DNA of 64,000 nt, taken from NCBI GenBank assembly GCA_947259115.1, contig CAMYKS010000002.1:62001-126000 (forward strand). Reading direction: 5' to 3'. The translations under genes and the position numbers were made by a program. Below are positions 37,070 to 45,746 of this stretch, piece after piece. Position 1 is the first letter of the stretch, and the number at the start of each line of letters is the position of its first letter. The stretch comes from an uncultured Desulfobulbaceae bacterium. GTDB lineage: Bacteria > Desulfobacterota > Desulfobulbia > Desulfobulbales > BM004. Under the pieces are notes generated by a model. That model did no database searches and was not told the DNA's origin. It saw only the letters and a list, made by a program, of their open reading frames with translations.

Positions 37070-38179
37070 TTATTTCCTCTTCCTACTTTTCTGCTGGTTT
37101 TTTTTCACAGTAGCTATTCGGCCCCAGTGCACACCTGTGTCATCCACCAGAGGGCTGCACTCCCAATTGTAACTTTTGCCATTTTTCAGGTTCATAATGA
37201 AATGGGCCTTGGTCAGATTTGAGCCTATTGATTTATTTATGAAGTTCTGCCAGGTTTTGCTGTTTTTCAGGCTTTTAGTAATCAGGTCAAGTGTCTCTGA
37301 AAATGGGACCAGCAGTGGATCGATTTGCTCCAGGCCGAAATTGTCTTTGAATTGTTTATTCATGTAATAGATTTCCGGCATTTCACCTGGCGCTGTCTGC
37401 TGCAGTATGACAATGCCGTGGGAAGAATTATTAAGTGTCTCTATGAGCAGATTTTTCAGTATATATGACGAGGTGGTGTCTGAGATGGAACATATCATGC
37501 CATCAAATGTACCATCTCTAAATAGCGGTGTGAGTGAACCGCATAAAAACAAAGTATCACCGGACGGTATAATTGTTTTAATATTGTTATAGGATAGCGG
37601 CTGGCGCTGCTCAAAAGCATCAGTATACTTTTGCGTAAATTCAGAGATTTCCAGGCCGGGTATTTTTTTTCCAGCGTCATAGGGACTTGTTCCGACAATA
37701 ATATCCGTTGGAATATATGCCATTTTATACATATAGCTGTTGGAATAGACAACCTTATGCTCTTTGTCCATAACCAGTATACCGGACTGCAGATTTTCAA
37801 CGATATTTTCGAAAAAATGTTTGAGCGAGGAAAGTTCCTTCTCTATACGCTGATGGTCCACCACGTAGTAGGTAAGCCGGGCAATAAGATTTTCGATGGG
37901 ATCTTCAGGCATCTTTTCTTTTTCTTCTAAGGGCTCAAGGCCATCCTTCATTCTCCTGCCAACAGCAAGGAACTTGTCCAAAGGACCATAAAGTTTTTCG
38001 GCAATCTGGTTGTATAGGTCCAGAGAGGCAGTACGCGATCCGTTGGCAACCGATGAGAAATAGGATTGGGTAATGCCCAGCTCTTTGGCAAGTGTGCTTT
38101 GGGCTCCGCCTTCTGCTTTATATTGTTTAAGAAAAAACTTGGCAGCGAGTTTAAAAAGTTCCTGCAATTCATTTTTCAT
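37070..38179 (-). CDS. HTH-PAS transcriptional regulator / sensor
   Basis: 369 residues. N-terminal XRE-type helix-turn-helix (about 25-70: STLAKELGITQSYFSSVANGSR), then a short coiled coil (about 95-125) and one or two PAS domains (about 125-235, with ENIVENLQSGILVMDKEHKVVYSN, and about 245-355). No output enzyme domain; the C-terminus is basic (KKNQQKSRKRK). Combining an XRE head with PAS suggests DNA binding controlled by a small molecule or redox state. It lies downstream of, and on the same strand as, the bd-type oxidase pair, 280 bp apart; control of these genes is a fair guess only. Confidence 0.82.
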   Translation of the reverse strand: MKNELQELFKLAAKFFLKQYKAEGGAQSTLAKELGITQSYFSSVANGSRTASLDLYNQIAEKLYGPLDKFLAVGRRMKDGLEPLEEKEKMPEDPIENLIARLTYYVVDHQRIEKELSSLKHFFENIVENLQSGILVMDKEHKVVYSNSYMYKMAYIPTDIIVGTSPYDAGKKIPGLEISEFTQKYTDAFEQRQPLSYNNIKTIIPSGDTLFLCGSLTPLFRDGTFDGMICSISDTTSSYILKNLLIETLNNSSHGIVILQQTAPGEMPEIYYMNKQFKDNFGLEQIDPLLVPFSETLDLITKSLKNSKTWQNFINKSIGSNLTKAHFIMNLKNGKSYNWECSPLVDDTGVHWGRIATVKKNQQKSRKRK

Positions 38180-38459
38180 ATAATTGGCCTCATATTAAAT
38201 AATTTATTGCATAATAATATTTACAAAATGTAAAAAAACAAGAGGTAAACGCTGTTTTTTTTATGAAAAGTTAAAGAAATACAGGCTGGCAGATGGGGCG
38301 GAAATGATAAATGCAGGGTGTTGATTTGGGAAAATTGCGGAAAGTCTGAAGTTTGCAGACAGCAGTAAAACCTAAAAAGTGGAAAAGAAGAAAACAGTTC
38401 CTGGTTGAACGAGCCGGCCAGGTATTTCTACTTTGCCTGGTCCGGCATACTTGTCCTGA

Positions 38460-39743
38460 TTATCGACGAATATTTGTGTTCAGAAATTTTATCAGGACCT
38501 GCTTTTCAAATTCATTTCCGGCAAAAGGGGGCATGTAGGGCCGTTCTTTACCCATGGTTGCAAAGATGAGGTTCAGTTCTTCCGGGGAACTCATGCGTAC
38601 CTGTTGGCGGATGTCATTCAATGGTCCCCCGATTGAATGGCATGACAGACAGAGGACATTAAAGAGTTCTCTGCCTGCAGCCCCTAAATTGTCAGGTGTA
38701 ATTCTTTTGTGTTCGATCCATTTTGCCTGCTGAAGAACACCTGCCTCGGCAACCTGGTCAAGATCCTTTTTGAGGATGGTATTGGAATACATGTAATCAT
38801 AAATGATGTATGGTCTTCTGCCGCCTTCGCGCAGGAATTCAAAGGCACCGAAGTACATGAGGCCGATGAGCAGCATGACTGCTGCCATGGATCGGCTTAG
38901 GCCGGAGGGCATACGTATGGCCATGATGAGCCCACCCAGGATAAGCAGGGGAGAACAGGCCATGAAGAGTGTTATAAACGGGCGCAGTTGCGGCATTTTC
39001 TGGAAAATAATCTCTTCAATATGCGGGGGCAGGGACGCACGGTACCACCAGGATGCAGCCAGGAAGAGTACAAAGGGCACCAGGAGCCACTTGGCACTGT
39101 AACGCAGCATGGTTGTACGCAGTTTTTTATCCTTGAGAAAGGATGCGGTCAGAAAGCCGAAGAGACCGGCAATCATTATTGAGAAAAAGGTGCGGAAAAA
39201 GAGGGCCGGCCAGAAGGTGGGATTAAAGAAGCCGCTCCAGAAGTTATTGTTTTCCACCCAGGCGCCGGGGGTGAGCATGAAATCAATGATGCCGTTAATG
39301 ACAAAAAGAGACATCCAGGCAGCACCGAAATAGATCCAACCCATGATCAGGTGTTTGCGTTCTGAGAGCGTGTCAAAGGTGTAGTAATAGATAAACAGGG
39401 AAACGATTTCAACCACGAAAAAGGTCCATTCCGTGCTCCAGGCAAAGACAAAGGTATGGATAAGCACCGAGGTCGCCGATGGGTTTAACAGTGAGATGGT
39501 GAACCAGATGCCGACCCCGGTCAGAGCTCCGAATACCATGGTGAGAAGCAGAAAGAACTTTGTGTGCCTCCTGACATAATCTATGATACCTGGATCGTTA
39601 TTTCTGCGACCGAGATGTTCGGTCAGTACAAGGAAGAGGCCGCCGCCTACGGCAAACTGGGCGATATAGACATGGATAATGGCGATTACGGCAATGAGGA
39701 AACCGCCGCCTAAAAACTCAAGCTGCCATACAGGATAATTCAT
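38460..39743 (-). CDS. bd-superfamily oxidase subunit I-like protein with C-terminal cytochrome c
   Basis: 427 residues. About nine helices in a CydA-like pattern: His24 in AIIHVYIAQF (position of the high-spin heme ligand), Glu105 and Glu112 in WSTEWTFFVVEIVSLF (compare the two conserved glutamates of CydA) and GGRRPYIIYDYMYSN, a counterpart of the GRQPW motif. The usual Q-loop is lost. The soluble tail (about 350-427) is a class I cytochrome c with CLSCH at 365-369 and a likely distal Met404 in YMPPFAGN. Such tails mark the OR-C-type members of the bd superfamily, expected to take electrons from c-type carriers rather than quinol. Start overlaps its partner's stop by one base. Confidence 0.78.
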   Translation of the reverse strand: MNYPVWQLEFLGGGFLIAVIAIIHVYIAQFAVGGGLFLVLTEHLGRRNNDPGIIDYVRRHTKFFLLLTMVFGALTGVGIWFTISLLNPSATSVLIHTFVFAWSTEWTFFVVEIVSLFIYYYTFDTLSERKHLIMGWIYFGAAWMSLFVINGIIDFMLTPGAWVENNNFWSGFFNPTFWPALFFRTFFSIMIAGLFGFLTASFLKDKKLRTTMLRYSAKWLLVPFVLFLAASWWYRASLPPHIEEIIFQKMPQLRPFITLFMACSPLLILGGLIMAIRMPSGLSRSMAAVMLLIGLMYFGAFEFLREGGRRPYIIYDYMYSNTILKKDLDQVAEAGVLQQAKWIEHKRITPDNLGAAGRELFNVLCLSCHSIGGPLNDIRQQVRMSSPEELNLIFATMGKERPYMPPFAGNEFEKQVLIKFLNTNIRR

Positions 39744-40810
39744 TATGCCACCTCCTTTTTAGCATTCCATACTGTTTTGAGCATCCAGCCCACCAGGAAA
39801 ATGCCCCCGGCAAAGGCCAGCAGAAAAACAACGAAAGAGGAATACTGGGGAACATAGGGCAGGTCCGGGAGGCTGAAATACGGTTTAAGGTAGGTCAGCC
39901 TTAAAACATCACGGGCCAGGGTCATGAGCAGGACAGTTCCCAGGGCCCAGGCTGTGGCCGGAATGATCCTGCCGGTCTGGGCAGAGGCCACAGCAGGAAT
40001 GATGGTGGCAACAGAGCCGACAACCAAAATAAAGAAAATTTTGCCGCCGATTGTGGCGGGATCATATGCAACAGTGGGCAGGGCGCCCAGGAACCAGAAG
40101 CCGAAACCGAAGTTAATGATGGTTGCCCCGGTGAACCAGTTGCAACCGAGCTTGATCCACTCGTCGCCATCTTTAGCGCCGCGCCGTTGGCGGATTTCAA
40201 AGTACAGGGCAATGGCAAGGCCGCCGATTGCTATGGCGGAGGCAATAAAGTGCAGATAGCGGGGAACAAGGGCCGCATCACTGAAATTAAGGAGCCAGCC
40301 GGTGCGGTCTGAGAAATACGTGCTCCAGACTTCCGGCATCTGCATGATGGAAATATTGTTGCTGAAAAGAAAGGAAACCACCAGCAGCAGAAGAATTGAA
40401 GCTCCTATATATAGCCTGGCCAAACCGGTTTTTTCATCAACAAGGCGGTAAATATATGCGGCATAGTAGCTGATAATAAGCAGGCCGACGATTGACAGCC
40501 AGTATGTGGCCATGAGTATGGAGCTGGTATACAGGAACTGGCCGTAGAGAACCTGCAGGAAGAGAAGGGGGGCTACCCCAAGGTTGATGGTAAAGGCGAT
40601 GGAATAGGGTAGGACTTTGGCAATGTGACTATTCAATGGCAGCACGTCGTTACCGCGCCAGAAGGGCGTGGAAAAAGCAATGAAGCCTGTGCCCAGCATG
40701 ATATTCATCGCAACGAAATGAAGAAAGGTTGTGAGGGTCAGCAGCAGGTGCAGCCAGAACCAGTGGACCGGTATTGCGTCCGGTGCCGGGATCAAAGATA
40801 CAGCATCCAT
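39743..40810 (-). CDS. bd-superfamily membrane partner subunit (CydA-like, no cytochrome c)
   Basis: 355 residues, about nine helices. CydA-like pieces: TLTTFLHFVAMNIMLGTGF at the N-terminus, NLGVAPLLFLQVLYGQFLYTSS (compare the GVATG...FGTNW helix pair of CydA) and VPRYLHFIASAIAIGGLAI, whose His187 is placed like the CydA low-spin heme ligand. The companion subunit has Arg at the matching helix (FFRTFFSIMIAG), so the two chains look like complementary CydA-like halves. It is the first gene of the pair. An oxygen- or NO-reducing role is possible but not shown by sequence. Confidence 0.7.
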   Translation of the reverse strand: MDAVSLIPAPDAIPVHWFWLHLLLTLTTFLHFVAMNIMLGTGFIAFSTPFWRGNDVLPLNSHIAKVLPYSIAFTINLGVAPLLFLQVLYGQFLYTSSILMATYWLSIVGLLIISYYAAYIYRLVDEKTGLARLYIGASILLLLVVSFLFSNNISIMQMPEVWSTYFSDRTGWLLNFSDAALVPRYLHFIASAIAIGGLAIALYFEIRQRRGAKDGDEWIKLGCNWFTGATIINFGFGFWFLGALPTVAYDPATIGGKIFFILVVGSVATIIPAVASAQTGRIIPATAWALGTVLLMTLARDVLRLTYLKPYFSLPDLPYVPQYSSFVVFLLAFAGGIFLVGWMLKTVWNAKKEVA

Positions 40811-41541
40811 AGAAGTACCTCTATTCAGAAAATTAAGTAAACGTCTGATTGGAAATTTATAAAAAACAATGTGGCTCTTAATGATTCTCAGGTTATTGAA
40901 TTTTTTTTATTATGATTACATAACAATAAATACTGGATCGGAGTCTCCCTTTGGTCGTTTATGCCCTGTATTTAAGGGTGCTTACCTCCCGCCTCCGCGG
41001 GGATGACAAACCCTCCATCACTGTCACTCCCGCGCAGGCGGATGTCAATCGTCAGCTGCTTGGTAAGCTGACAATCCAGAATATTTAAACCTGAAAATAG
41101 TTTATAGCCACATAAAAACAAAATGTATTTATATGTTTGTATCGTTTTGACAGTTTCGTCAAGTGGTTTAAGAAAAAAGTGATTAAAATTAAAAGTACCC
41201 CGCGAGGGGGCATAAATGACTAAAGTACCAGAAAAATGGCATAAATGACTAAAGTTGAAAAAAAGATTGGAAGTTGGATCCCGGGGCAAGGAAAAAAATT
41301 TGCAGTCGAAGTCTTTACTGCATTTCGCTTATCCTGCAGTCGGCAGTTAGCAGTCAGCAGGAAAAACTATGGTGGCAAAAGAATGGGGGCTGGAAGCAGA
41401 AGGGAAAATATAAGGAGTGCGCCTGCCGCTTGAGTTCACAACGTCAGACACTCGTAACTTTATTCACTTTAGCTCACTCGTAACTTCAGGCATTTATGCC
41501 ATTTTCTTGGTACCTTAGCTCACTCGCAACTTCACTTACAC
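40811..41541. other. Long gene-free region, AT-rich then repetitive
   Basis: 730 bp without a credible gene. The part next to the oxidase pair (40811-41200) is AT-rich and should carry its promoter; I see no clear -35/-10 pair. The part from 41200 on is repetitive (listed separately). Two short frames across the repeats have no ribosome site and low-complexity products, so I do not call them. Confidence 0.45.
41209..41535. repeat. Inverted-arm repeat element with internal direct repeats
   Basis: Left side: direct repeat GGCATAAATGACTAAAGT at 41209-41226 and 41238-41255. Right side: near-inverse copy at 41491-41522; 41218-41248 and the complement of 41491-41522 match over about 31 bases with three changes and one gap. 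Right side also has direct repeats AGCTCACTCGTAACTT at 41471-41486 and AGCTCACTCGCAACTT at 41518-41533. Middle holds a heptamer array at 41336-41361 (GCAGTCG, GCAGTTA, GCAGTCA, GCAG). Same general plan as the octamer elements but different units. Confidence 0.7.
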
Positions 41542-41808
41542 TTACAGTACAATTTTCACCTGGGGATGAGCTTTGAGCGCCAAATAGATAGAGTTGCGTT
41601 CCTCTTCACTCTGGACAGTCACCTCAAAGTTGAGGCAATGGTATTTCCCGGTACGGCTGGTGTTGGAAAGTGAAATGTCGCACATGTCGCCACCGGCTAT
41701 TTCCAGCAAGGCCTGCTGCAATTTTTCCTGGTCAGCACCGATGACCTTGTAGAGCCACAGGCACGGGTAGTCAATGATTGCTTTGCAGGTGGAATCTTTT
41801 TGTATCAT
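41542..41808 (-). CDS. DUF493 family protein (YbeD-like)
   Basis: 88 residues with the DUF493 ferredoxin-like pattern: YPCLWLYKVIGAD at the start, SRTGKYHCLNFEVTVQSEEERNSIY in the middle, and a final ALKAHPQVKIVL strand. E. coli YbeD is a small ACT-like protein of unknown function, sometimes beside lipB. No lipB here; it lies 8 bases downstream of the PilZ gene on the same strand and is likely co-transcribed with it. Cytoplasmic, no catalytic motif. Confidence 0.83.
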   Translation of the reverse strand: MIQKDSTCKAIIDYPCLWLYKVIGADQEKLQQALLEIAGGDMCDISLSNTSRTGKYHCLNFEVTVQSEEERNSIYLALKAHPQVKIVL

Positions 41809-41816
41809 GGCAGACC

Positions 41817-42167
41817 TTACTGACTTTTAAAGCCGTAAGCATTAATCAGCGCTGTAATTGTTTTTACTTCCTGATGGCTTATTTTCTTAATCTTGAAGCC
41901 GGATACATAAAAATCAGGATTGAAGTCTTTTTTACACCAGAGACTATGGGCACTGAAGTTAATCTCCTCACGACCGGAGATAATGTCAGGTAATTTCATG
42001 CTGAAAGAATATTCCTTGTCTGTGGGAATCTTCTCTTCGCTGATCATCATGATGCCCTGGGTGGTGATATCCACCAGGTGACCAATGTTTACTCCCGAGT
42101 CCACATCGAAAATCCGCAAGTAATATATCAGGTGGACTCTCTTGAGCACCCTCTTTTCATGCTGCAT
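41817..42167 (-). CDS. PilZ-domain protein
   Basis: 116 residues, essentially one PilZ domain. The c-di-GMP motif is present in relaxed form: RVLKR (RxxxR) at about residues 5-9 and DITTQG (for D/NxSxxG) at about 33-38, with Thr replacing Ser. The rest follows the six-stranded barrel, including AHSLWCKKDFNPDFYVSGFKI. Probably a small c-di-GMP-responsive adaptor. A large HD-GYP protein (a possible c-di-GMP phosphodiesterase) is encoded at 56 kb; any link is general. Confidence 0.8.
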   Translation of the reverse strand: MQHEKRVLKRVHLIYYLRIFDVDSGVNIGHLVDITTQGIMMISEEKIPTDKEYSFSMKLPDIISGREEINFSAHSLWCKKDFNPDFYVSGFKIKKISHQEVKTITALINAYGFKSQ

Positions 42168-42500
42168 AATTTATTTCGACCTTATATATATTTTTTTTAC
42201 ACCGGGGCCTGACCAATTTAATAAAAAGGATTATAATAAAACTACAAGTACAAAATCATAACAAATAAAATCGCTTACAGTCCAGATGGAAAAAAAGATT
42301 TTTATTTGTTAAGAAAACTGGTAAAGCCATACCATAGTAAGTTATATTTAATTTATAGGCAAAAAAATCCTTACTGGTCCTTATTGGCTGCTCATAAAGG
42401 GCTATGTGAAAGACATGTACGCCGCAATATTTCACTAAGCAAAGTGCTTATGTTCATTATATAAGTAACTGCAGGAGGAGAATAGTCGGCCATTGGAATT
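42168..42500. other. AT-rich divergent intergenic region
   Basis: 333 bp between the divergent PilZ and DUF3108 genes. Very AT-rich near 42185-42260 (TATATATATTTTTTTTA). Likely promoters in both directions, but no pair with good spacing stands out. GCAGGAGGAG just before the DUF3108 start is a strong purine run (about 42470-42480). No hairpin or frame seen. Confidence 0.4.
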
Positions 42501-43301
42501 ATGCACCGTATATCTAATATAATATTCATACTCCTGTCCTTGGTAGGGCTGTCTTCTCTCATTGGCCCTGTAATGGCTGAAGAGCATCACCCGTTCAAGC
42601 CGGGCGAAAAGATGCAGTATGTTCTGAAGTACGGTGCGATACCGGCGGGTGAAGCCACCCTTGAAGTGCATGATATGGAAGTGGTTCACGGGGTAGAGGC
42701 CTATCATTTTGTAATGACCGCCCGTTCAAACTCTTTTGTTGATCTATTCTTCAAGGTCAGGGACCGTATTGATTCCTATGCCGATGCCGGCATGAACCAT
42801 TCGCTCCACTACAAAAAGGATCAGCAGGAAGGCAAGACGAGGAGAGACATAACGGTCTATTTTGACTGGGAAAAAAATGAATCAACCTATGTCAATTTTA
42901 ATGCTGATCCCAAGATTGTTAACCTGCTGCCGGGATCCTTTGATCCGCTGTCGGTTTTTTATTATTCGAGGTTGCTTGATTTTCATAATAATAAGGAATT
43001 TGAGCACCCGGTGACAGACGGCAAAAAAAATCGTATGGGCATTTTGCGGGTCATAGGCAATGAGACAATACGTGTACCGGCCGGCACCTTTGATACTTTG
43101 GTATTGGAGCCTGACCTGCAGAATGTTGAAGGCGTTTTTTCAAAGAAGCAAAGGGCGAAGATAAAGCTCTGGATCACAAATGACGAACGCATGCTGCTTG
43201 TGCAGATGAAAAGCAAGGCAAGGGTTGGCAGTTTTGTGGCAGAGCTCGTCACAATCCAGGGTCATGATTCGGGGAAAAATAAGGATCCTGAAAAGGGGTA
43301 A
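42501..43301 (+). CDS. Secreted DUF3108 protein
   Basis: 266 residues with a signal peptide (about 1-26, ending PVMA before EEHHPFKPGEK). DUF3108 pattern: FKPGEKMQYVLKYGAIPAGEATLEV at the start, then FVDLFFKVRDRIDSYAD, and KLWITNDERMLLVQMKSKARVGSFVAELV at the end. These periplasmic beta proteins are widespread in Gram-negatives, of unknown function, perhaps linked to the envelope. ATG with an upstream GCAGGAGGAG somewhat far (about 20 bases). Followed 30 bases later by a small cytoplasmic gene. Confidence 0.82.
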   Translation: MHRISNIIFILLSLVGLSSLIGPVMAEEHHPFKPGEKMQYVLKYGAIPAGEATLEVHDMEVVHGVEAYHFVMTARSNSFVDLFFKVRDRIDSYADAGMNHSLHYKKDQQEGKTRRDITVYFDWEKNESTYVNFNADPKIVNLLPGSFDPLSVFYYSRLLDFHNNKEFEHPVTDGKKNRMGILRVIGNETIRVPAGTFDTLVLEPDLQNVEGVFSKKQRAKIKLWITNDERMLLVQMKSKARVGSFVAELVTIQGHDSGKNKDPEKG

Positions 43302-43331
43302 ACAATAAAATGCATTTGCGAGTGGGGTATC

Positions 43332-43661
43332 ATGCAGGATTCACCAACCGGGGAGGGATGGCAAGTGAATGAGATGGAATATGAAGAAGATTCCAACGAT
43401 TTCGATGGGTTTAACACCTATGTAAGTAAAGAGAACAGGCTGGTGGTGGTTAAGACCATCGACGGCTCTGTAATTCGCGGCAACATTAACCTGAACAGTG
43501 AGACCTTACCCATGGACAGGGTAAGCGATCTTCTCATCAAGGGACAGAATAAGTTTCTCATCATGTACAATGCCTGCTTGGGTGAGAGAAAAGACGTTGC
43601 GGTTATCATTAATAAATCGCAGGTAGTCTGGGTGATGGAAGAGGAAGGACCGCAGAGTTAA
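43332..43661 (+). CDS. Conserved hypothetical, small beta-rich protein
   Basis: 109 residues, not recognised with certainty. Acidic N-terminus (MEYEEDSNDFDGF) and then an alternating pattern (RLVVVKTIDGSVIRGNINL, RVSDLLI, KFLIMYNA, DVAVIINKSQVVWVMEE) that suggests a small beta-barrel of five or six strands. An internal ATG (MEYEEDS, 14 codons in) is an alternative start. No signal peptide or helix. Probably co-transcribed with the DUF3108 gene before it. Function unknown; the fold would fit a small ligand- or RNA-binding barrel, which is a guess. Confidence 0.6.
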   Translation: MQDSPTGEGWQVNEMEYEEDSNDFDGFNTYVSKENRLVVVKTIDGSVIRGNINLNSETLPMDRVSDLLIKGQNKFLIMYNACLGERKDVAVIINKSQVVWVMEEEGPQS

Positions 43662-43763
43662 AAATAATGGGTGGAGAGTTTTGTTTTGGGAAAGTTTTGA
43701 CACTGACTTCTCAATGAGAAGAGCCGGAGTAAGGGACAACTTCTTGTGGCAGGTGCTGACAGA

Positions 43764-44651
43764 TCAGCTTTTCCGGCGGATTTTTTTTAGTAAAGAATCA
43801 AAGTTTTCAGCGCAGTCTTCGTAGATTTCCTTCAAATAGTTGATGTTGTTCGTGATTGCAACAGCATACAGGTCACGATCAATATTCCAGCGCTCCTGAA
43901 AATGGGACAGGGCCGCAGAAGCAACGTTGCCCATTTCTTCCAGCAGCCTGGTTCTTGCCACCGAATGATAGAATTCCTCCGTATTCTTAAAAAGCTCCAG
44001 GGGCGTCTCATAACCGGGTACCTTGGCCTCTTCAAATTCTAGGAACAGCAGGGGCAGTTTTTCCAGGTAAATCCTGTCCGCCATCTGGGCCATCAGATCA
44101 GCTGAGCCGAGTACTTTCCCTATTGTCCTGATTTCATCCGACCTGAAGGGTATTTCGGCCACGGATAATGTAAGGATAGTACACATGATAATATGGCGAC
44201 AGTCGGTCATGTCCTCTGCTGGAAAACCATGCGCAGCCAGGTATTTTTCCATGAGGTCAATGGAGCGTTCCTCATGGCCAATGGTATACTGGGCGCCTGT
44301 GCCTTCCTGTTCTTCCATTGTCTGGATCAGGCCGGTATCGTGGAACAGGGCACCCATGAGACCGAGTTCAATCAGGCGGGAAGAAAATTTATGTCCCTGT
44401 AGATGCAGGCCGTGGATAAGCCTGACCGTTGCGAGGGTGACTCCGCATGTGTGAGCCAGGTTGTGATATTTTGTGTTACTGGCACGGTAGCCCGGATATT
44501 TCCCTGCAAATAGACAAATAATGTCAGCATAGACCTTTTTGAGATGCGAAGTATCGTAATTCGGATCTATCAAGGATAAAGTTTTTACTATCTCAGCGTA
44601 GGTCTCGCCGGGAGAGTTGACATCTGTCAGATCGTAGAGTTTTGTAGCCAT
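43764..44651 (-). CDS. HD-domain protein
   Basis: About 295 residues from the ATG at 44651; a GTG at 44702 would add 17 residues, and neither has a clear ribosome site. Metal-binding HD motif: YHNLAHTCGVTLATVRLIHG (His), GLMGALFHDTGLIQ (His-Asp) and a later HIIMCTI and SADLMAQMADR (Asp). The set resembles the nucleotide phosphodiesterase type of HD domain, here without GYP, regulatory or membrane parts. Substrate unknown; a phosphohydrolase is the likely activity. It is divergent from the PHP gene at 44817. Confidence 0.78.
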   Translation of the reverse strand: MATKLYDLTDVNSPGETYAEIVKTLSLIDPNYDTSHLKKVYADIICLFAGKYPGYRASNTKYHNLAHTCGVTLATVRLIHGLHLQGHKFSSRLIELGLMGALFHDTGLIQTMEEQEGTGAQYTIGHEERSIDLMEKYLAAHGFPAEDMTDCRHIIMCTILTLSVAEIPFRSDEIRTIGKVLGSADLMAQMADRIYLEKLPLLFLEFEEAKVPGYETPLELFKNTEEFYHSVARTRLLEEMGNVASAALSHFQERWNIDRDLYAVAITNNINYLKEIYEDCAENFDSLLKKIRRKS

Positions 44652-44816
44652 TGCGCCAATTGTTACCGTATAAAAGTTCTGGGAAATAATAGCTGGTACC
44701 ACATCCAGTTAATTATTTCCATCTTCTTTCTCTTGTATCATGCAATTATTGCGCCTGAATTCAGAATATTATAAGCTTTATGATGTATTTTGGGCAGAAG
44801 TTCGATATAGTAGCGC

Positions 44817-45674
44817 ATGCCCCTATCTTCAGTAATTGACCTGCATATCCATTCTACCTTTTCCGACGGTTTACTCAAGCCGGCGGAAATTGTAGACCTT
44901 GCCGAATCCCGAGGTTTGACAGCCATTGCCATAACTGATCATGATACGGCTGCCGGCACCGATGAGTCCATGGAAAGGGGGCACGAGAAAGGAATTGAAG
45001 TGATCAGCGGTATTGAAATAAGTTCATGGCATGGTGACACTTCAATGCATATACTTGGATACAGATTCAATCATGGGAACAGGCTGTTCAGCAACCGCTT
45101 ACAGATGCTGCAGGATGGGAGAGAAACAAGAAACGCCAGGATTATTGAAAATCTTAACAGACTGGGCATCGGTGTCGATGCCGGTGAATTGCAGCATTAT
45201 TCCGAGTATGGCCAGACCGGCCGGCCGCATATTGCCCGCTTGCTGGTCGATAAGGGTGTGACAAAAACAATTGACCTGGCATTCAAAAACTATCTTGGCA
45301 GGGGAGCAGCTGCATATGCCGAAAGATTCAGGTTTTCGGCCCGGGATGCAATTGCCATGATACGTGAAGCAGGCGGAATGGCTGTTTTAGCCCATCCGTC
45401 CAGCCTTGATCCTTCTCTACGCTCACTATTTCCATTGCTTAAAGATCTTTGCAGGGTGGGGCTTGAGGGGGTAGAGGTATATTATCCGTCCCACAGCCCG
45501 AAAACAGTGAAAACTCTTTTGAAGATAGCAGGTGAATTAGGCCTTCTCATAACAGGAGGCAGTGATTTTCACGGCATGGAGCACTCGGGTTATAACGCAC
45601 AAGAATGGCTGCGGAGAACACTTATTCCCTATGATCTCGTTACGGCAATAAAAACAACACCGGGGAAAAAATAA
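44817..45674 (+). CDS. PHP-domain phosphoesterase (RNase AM / YciV-like)
   Basis: 285 residues. PHP metal motifs: DLHIHSTFSDG at about 8-18, AITDHDTAAGT at about 37-47, the Glu in GIEIS, AVLAHPSSLD and a C-terminal GSDFHG. Length and order match the E. coli YciV/RnaAM type, a trinuclear-metal 3',5'-nucleotide bisphosphatase and 5'-3' exonuclease that trims rRNA 5' ends. Lacks any polymerase or histidinol-phosphatase context. The ATG has no strong ribosome site. Confidence 0.85.
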   Translation: MPLSSVIDLHIHSTFSDGLLKPAEIVDLAESRGLTAIAITDHDTAAGTDESMERGHEKGIEVISGIEISSWHGDTSMHILGYRFNHGNRLFSNRLQMLQDGRETRNARIIENLNRLGIGVDAGELQHYSEYGQTGRPHIARLLVDKGVTKTIDLAFKNYLGRGAAAYAERFRFSARDAIAMIREAGGMAVLAHPSSLDPSLRSLFPLLKDLCRVGLEGVEVYYPSHSPKTVKTLLKIAGELGLLITGGSDFHGMEHSGYNAQEWLRRTLIPYDLVTAIKTTPGKK

Positions 45675-45746
45675 ATCTGTATTCCTGACGCCCCTTCATA
45701 GTGATGATGAATTTTAAGGATTTTTTAATTTGAGGATGAACGAGTC

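Noticed and set aside
41245-41483. Short plus-strand frames across the repeat region
   Set aside because: No ribosome site; frames are made by low-complexity repeat sequence.
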